In this document: piece after piece, positions 60,475 through 64,000 of the stretch
How positions within the stretch are numbered: the stretch's first letter is position 1
Layout: each line of letters starts with the position of its first letter
Program-made: the position numbers and the translations under genes
Assembly (NCBI RefSeq): GCF_900141705.1
Contig: NZ_FQYM01000012.1
Location: forward strand, 1-64,000
DNA: 64,000 nt
Reading direction: 5' to 3'
From: Fibrobacter sp. UWP2
GTDB lineage: Bacteria > Fibrobacterota > Fibrobacteria > Fibrobacterales > Fibrobacteraceae
The notes under the pieces: generated by a model
What the model saw: the letters and a program-made list of their open reading frames with translations, nothing else
Databases searched by the model: none
Told to the model about the DNA's origin: nothing

Positions 60475-61155
60475 GTGAAGGTTCAAAAGACAAAGCCGGA
60501 AAAGAATTCGGCGCAGATTAAGTCCAAGGAACGCGTCGCCGCCCATGGCGAGGTATTTACTGCCGAGCGCGAAGTGAACGCAATGCTCGACCTGGTAAAG
60601 CAGGAAACCGAGCGCATTGATTCTCGATTTTTGGAACCCGCCTGTGGAACGGGCAACTTTCTCGTAAAAATTCTAGAACGCAAACTTGACGTGGTCAAGA
60701 AAAAGTACCGCCGTAGCCCGTTGGACTTCGAGCGAAATTCCGTGCTGGCTCTATCCAGCATCTATGGTGTTGATATTCTCGCAGACAATGCGGAAACCTG
60801 TCGCAACCGTCTCTTCAAAATTTGGAACAAGGCTTACAAGTCTGTTTGTAAAAGCGACCTGAACGAAGATACGCAAAAGTCGGCACAGTTCATTTTGGAG
60901 CGTAATATCGTTTGCGGAAATGCTCTGTCTTTGATGAAAGTCGATGAAAACGGAAACGATACGGATTGTCCGATTGTGTTTTCGGAATGGGCTTTTGTGC
61001 GGGGCAACACTATGCAACGCAAAGACTACACCTTTGCGGATTTGATGCGCATTGGTGAAGGCTCTGAACTTGCAATGCCAAGTGACGAAGGAAATTTTTT
61101 GACGCAATACACCTCTGATTACAGGAGACTATGGCAAGATGATAAACAAGCATAA
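60475..61155 (+). CDS. Eco57I-like DNA methyltransferase, N-terminal component
   Basis: A 226-residue protein with the SAM-binding motif FLEPACGTGNFL and a preceding SKERVAAHGEVFTAE block typical of Eco57I-like adenine methyltransferases. No NPPY catalytic motif is visible, so it looks incomplete by itself and may work with the next protein. The start is taken as GTG 60475, with GAGG five bases before; an in-frame ATG at 60439 has no such site. Its 3' end overlaps the next gene by 17 bases. Confidence 0.75.
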   Translation: MKVQKTKPEKNSAQIKSKERVAAHGEVFTAEREVNAMLDLVKQETERIDSRFLEPACGTGNFLVKILERKLDVVKKKYRRSPLDFERNSVLALSSIYGVDILADNAETCRNRLFKIWNKAYKSVCKSDLNEDTQKSAQFILERNIVCGNALSLMKVDENGNDTDCPIVFSEWAFVRGNTMQRKDYTFADLMRIGEGSELAMPSDEGNFLTQYTSDYRRLWQDDKQA

Positions 61156-62716
61156 TCCCGATGTCTTGAGTTGCCTTGCAAACTTGAGCAACGACGAAGT
61201 GTTTACGCCGCCCGAAGTGGTGAATCGCATGCTCGATATGCTCCCGCAGGAACTGTTTGAAAGTACCGAGACAACGTTCCTTGACCCCTGTTGCAAAACG
61301 GGTGTATTTTTGCGAGAAATTGCAAAGCGTTTGTTGGCGAATCAAATGCCGGGATACGAGCAAGCCGTAGAAGAGATAAATGCTAAAAAAGCGAATGGTC
61401 AAAAACTTTCGCCTGATGAAAAATGGTTTATGAATCAGTTGCAAAATTCCATAGACCATATATTCCACAACCAACTGTTCGGAATCGCCATTACCGAAAT
61501 GACGAGTCTGGTGTCTCGCCGAAGCGTCTATTGTTCCAAGTGGCCTAATGGCGAATACTCTGTATCAAAGTTCGATAATCCCGAAGGAAATATCCGGTTC
61601 AAACGGATAAACCACACTTGGGTAAATGGCAAGTGCAAGTATTGCGGAGCAAGTGAAGAACAGTATAGCCGTGGAGATACTCTTGAAACGCATGCTTATG
61701 AATGGATTCACACTGAAAACCCCGAAGGAATTTTCAACATGAAGTTTGACGTGATTATCAGCAACCCACCGTACCAATTGAGCGATGGTGGAAATGGAAA
61801 GAGTGCCAAACCTATTTATCAGCGATTTGTTTTTCAAGCGAAGAAGATGAAACCACGCTTTTTGACGATGATAATTCCTTCTCGTTGGTTTACTGGAGGA
61901 AAAGGACTTGATGAATTTCGTGCAGAAATGCTTCATGATCGAAGTGTAAGGAAACTTGTAGATTTTGAAAATTTTAAGGATGTCTTTCCTGGAGTAGATT
62001 TGGCTGGAGGAGCCTGTTATTTCTTATGGGATAGAGATAATAAAGGTCGTTGCGAAGTAGTTAATCAAACGAAGGAAATAAGTGAATCGGCATCTAGATA
62101 TTTGGATGAGTATGAAACATTTGTAAGACAGAATAAAGCTGTTCGTATTGTGAAAAAAGTTGTTGAACAGAATGAAGATTTCTTGAATGAGAGAATTTCT
62201 TCAAGAAAACCATTTGATTTGCCTACAAATTATGAACCCGTATCAAAAGGAATACCTTGTCATTTTATCCAAAAGATCGGCTTGCGTTACGCTTCACCAA
62301 AGGATGTCGACGATTCCCTACATTATCTCAATAAATGGAAATTTTTGATTCCAAAATCACCCATCGCTGGTCAGACTGATTTTTCCAAACCTGTAGGTTT
62401 TTATTACGATGGCAATACTAGAATTGCGAAGCCAGGAGAATGCTGTACTGAATCTTGGCTGGTTGCGGGGGCTTTTGATACAAAGGCAGAAACGTTAAAT
62501 TACAAGTCTTACATTTTCACGAAAATTGTACGGTTTCTTCTGCTACAAACAGTCGTATCTCAAGATGTTACAAAAAAGAATTTCTGTTTTGTTCCTGATT
62601 TGGGTACGTATGACCAAACTTATACAGATGATATTTTGCGAGAGCGATGGAATATTAATGATAAGGAGTGGGAATATATAGCTTCTCGAATAGGAGAAAT
62701 TGGAGGTGAACAATAA
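61139..62716 (+). CDS. Eco57I-like DNA adenine methyltransferase
   Basis: A 525-residue methyltransferase with a degenerate SAM motif FLDPCCKTGVFL (near 48-59) and the catalytic motif NPPYQLSDGG (near 211). A Cys/His cluster (KCKYCGASEEQYSRGDTLETH, shown in part) in between may bind zinc. The second half (about 300-525) is likely a target-recognition domain. It overlaps genes on both sides, so the three form one operon. It would modify host DNA in a restriction-modification or related defence system. Confidence 0.85.
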   Translation: MINKHNPDVLSCLANLSNDEVFTPPEVVNRMLDMLPQELFESTETTFLDPCCKTGVFLREIAKRLLANQMPGYEQAVEEINAKKANGQKLSPDEKWFMNQLQNSIDHIFHNQLFGIAITEMTSLVSRRSVYCSKWPNGEYSVSKFDNPEGNIRFKRINHTWVNGKCKYCGASEEQYSRGDTLETHAYEWIHTENPEGIFNMKFDVIISNPPYQLSDGGNGKSAKPIYQRFVFQAKKMKPRFLTMIIPSRWFTGGKGLDEFRAEMLHDRSVRKLVDFENFKDVFPGVDLAGGACYFLWDRDNKGRCEVVNQTKEISESASRYLDEYETFVRQNKAVRIVKKVVEQNEDFLNERISSRKPFDLPTNYEPVSKGIPCHFIQKIGLRYASPKDVDDSLHYLNKWKFLIPKSPIAGQTDFSKPVGFYYDGNTRIAKPGECCTESWLVAGAFDTKAETLNYKSYIFTKIVRFLLLQTVVSQDVTKKNFCFVPDLGTYDQTYTDDILRERWNINDKEWEYIASRIGEIGGEQ

Positions 62717-64000
62717 TGCCTTCCGTTCAGTTAGACGAATTTCTCAGGGAGCGTCCTGAAGTCAACCCGACCATCTATGCCTATACAATCCCCGATGTTG
62801 AGAAACTTAGTGGCTACATCAAGGTCGGCTTTACAGACCGCAATGTCGAAGCCCGAATCAAGGAGCAACTGCACACGGCAGGCCTTGAAGGAAAAATCCT
62901 CTTCAAGGAATCGGCAATGTGCGCCGATGGTTCATGCTTTACTGATAAACAAGTTCACAAGATTCTTGAACGCAAAGGTTTTACTCGACTGAACCAAGGC
63001 AAAGACCGAAACGAATGGTTTTTCTGTAAAGAAGAAGATGTTCTTGCCGCCATCAAGGAGCTCCGTACAGGCAAGCGTATTGATGAAGATCGCAACGAAA
63101 CATTTGAAATGCGCCCGGAGCAGGAACGTGCCGTTGAAATAACGAGCGCCTACTTTAAGGCGACTTTGAAGGAAAAGCCCGAGAGTTCGCCAAAATTCCT
63201 TTGGAATGCAAAGATGCGTTTTGGCAAGACTTTTGCCGCCTATAAGCTGGCACAGTCAATGAAGTTGAAGCGAATCTTGGTTCTGACTTTCAAGCCTGCG
63301 GTGGAAAGTGCCTGGGCTGATGACCTGTATCATCATGTAGATTTTAAGGGATGGCAATTCATCTCGAATAAAGACGCTAGGGATATCAATTTTTCTATAG
63401 ACGAAGAATTTGAAGAAGCGGACAAGAATAAGCCGATTGTAGTATTCGGTTCGTTTCAAGACCTGCTAGGGCGTAATGATGCTGGTGGTATCAAGGCGAA
63501 AAATGAATTTATCCACTCTGAAAAATGGGATTTAGTTATTTTTGACGAATACCATTTTGGCGCATGGCGAGAAAATGCGAAGAATCTCTTCGAAAAACAA
63601 GACGAAGAAGCGGAGGTTAATTTTGACCAAGAAGAATTCCAGCGCAAGGAAGCCGCGAATGCGATGGATGAAACTTTCTTGCCTATAACGACAAAGTATT
63701 ATCTCTATCTTTCGGGAACGCCGTTCCGTGCACTCAATTCCGGTGAATTCATCGAAGAACAGATATTTAACTGGACATATTCCGATGAACAGCGTGCCAA
63801 GGAAACCTGGGTAGGGAAATATAATCCATACAAGGCTCTCCCGCGTATGGTGCTGATGACTTACAAGATTCCTGAAAGTATTCGTGAGGTTGCAAGTCAG
63901 GGTGAATTTGACGAATTCGATTTGAACGAGTTCTTCAAGGCGGAAGGTAAAGGCGAAGATGCCAAATTTAAGCACGAAAATGAAGTGCAGAAATGGCTCG
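62716..64000 (+). CDS. GIY-YIG domain - DEAD/DEAH helicase protein, cut at window end
   Basis: The frame is open from ATG 62716 to the end of the window (428 codons visible). A GIY-YIG/T5orf172-like nuclease domain (about 15-110; YAYTIPDVEKLSGYIKVGFT) is followed by superfamily 2 helicase motifs: NAKMRFGKT (Walker A), IFDEYHFG (Walker B) and LSGTPFR (motif III). GGAGG precedes the start, which overlaps the methyltransferase stop by one base. It probably acts as the restriction component of the operon. The C-terminal part is missing, so further domains cannot be judged. Confidence 0.8.
   Translation, partial: MPSVQLDEFLRERPEVNPTIYAYTIPDVEKLSGYIKVGFTDRNVEARIKEQLHTAGLEGKILFKESAMCADGSCFTDKQVHKILERKGFTRLNQGKDRNEWFFCKEEDVLAAIKELRTGKRIDEDRNETFEMRPEQERAVEITSAYFKATLKEKPESSPKFLWNAKMRFGKTFAAYKLAQSMKLKRILVLTFKPAVESAWADDLYHHVDFKGWQFISNKDARDINFSIDEEFEEADKNKPIVVFGSFQDLLGRNDAGGIKAKNEFIHSEKWDLVIFDEYHFGAWRENAKNLFEKQDEEAEVNFDQEEFQRKEAANAMDETFLPITTKYYLYLSGTPFRALNSGEFIEEQIFNWTYSDEQRAKETWVGKYNPYKALPRMVLMTYKIPESIREVASQGEFDEFDLNEFFKAEGKGEDAKFKHENEVQKWL

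Overview
The window comes from a Fibrobacter-like genome (inference from content). It encodes secreted plant-cell-wall enzymes with C-terminal sorting-type domains (two GH26 mannanases, a PL1 pectate lyase, a GH9 cellulase), two M6-type secreted metalloproteases with Ser-rich linkers, and a TIGR02147-family regulator. GC-rich coding regions are separated by short AT-rich promoters whose -10 reads TATATTTG.

Layout. 1-5.7 kb: end of a PKD-like repeat gene that seems frameshifted, a small lipoprotein, a NAT-like protein, a sugar permease and mnmE. 5.7-24.4 kb: galactose-mutarotase-like gene, two tandem GH26 genes, a GH57/DUF3536 - hpt - membrane protein cluster, PL1 lyase, TIGR02147 protein, two M6 peptidases, GH9 cellulase. 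24.8-25.8 kb: a DRE-TIM aldolase-like gene. 25.9-50.7 kb: a large sulfur-assimilation locus interrupted by bioB, pdxT-pdxS and a PdxR/MocR regulator. 51.4-57.6 kb: an AT-rich island with a helicase-nuclease, an Argonaute-like partner (DdmDE-like, inferred) and an orphan mobile mystery protein A. 57.7-59.8 kb: the sulfate-binding lipoprotein and a LysR regulator, which resume the sulfur locus. 59.8-60.5 kb: non-coding, with palindromic repeats and a strongly foldable candidate RNA. 60.5-64 kb: a two-part Eco57I-like methyltransferase and a GIY-YIG/helicase protein cut by the window end.

How the sulfur genes fit together. A porin and Sbp/CysTWA would import sulfate. CysDN makes APS, and AprAB-type subunits reduce it directly; no cysC or cysH is present. 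A siroheme/Fe-S sulfite reductase, ubiquitin-like sulfur carriers, E1 enzymes, JAMM proteases, TusA/rhodanese/DsrE proteins and MetY would pass sulfur to homocysteine. CysE makes O-acetylserine. A family 2A encapsulin with a cysteine desulfurase cargo would store sulfur. Eight transcription units, plus one orphan site in front of a truncated tusA copy, share one promoter design: TTGGAC (or TTAGGA), exactly 18 bp, TATATT, and mostly a conserved upstream GCATAAAA block. This points to one sulfur regulon. The adjacent LysR protein is a candidate regulator.

The points most worth following are the carrier-E1-rhodanese fusion with an internal Gly-Gly beside a JAMM protease, the Gly-Gly-Gly-Cys-ending carrier beside a second JAMM protease, the shared promoter motif, the helicase/Ago-like pair, the candidate RNA at 60.2-60.36 kb, and the tusA remnant.
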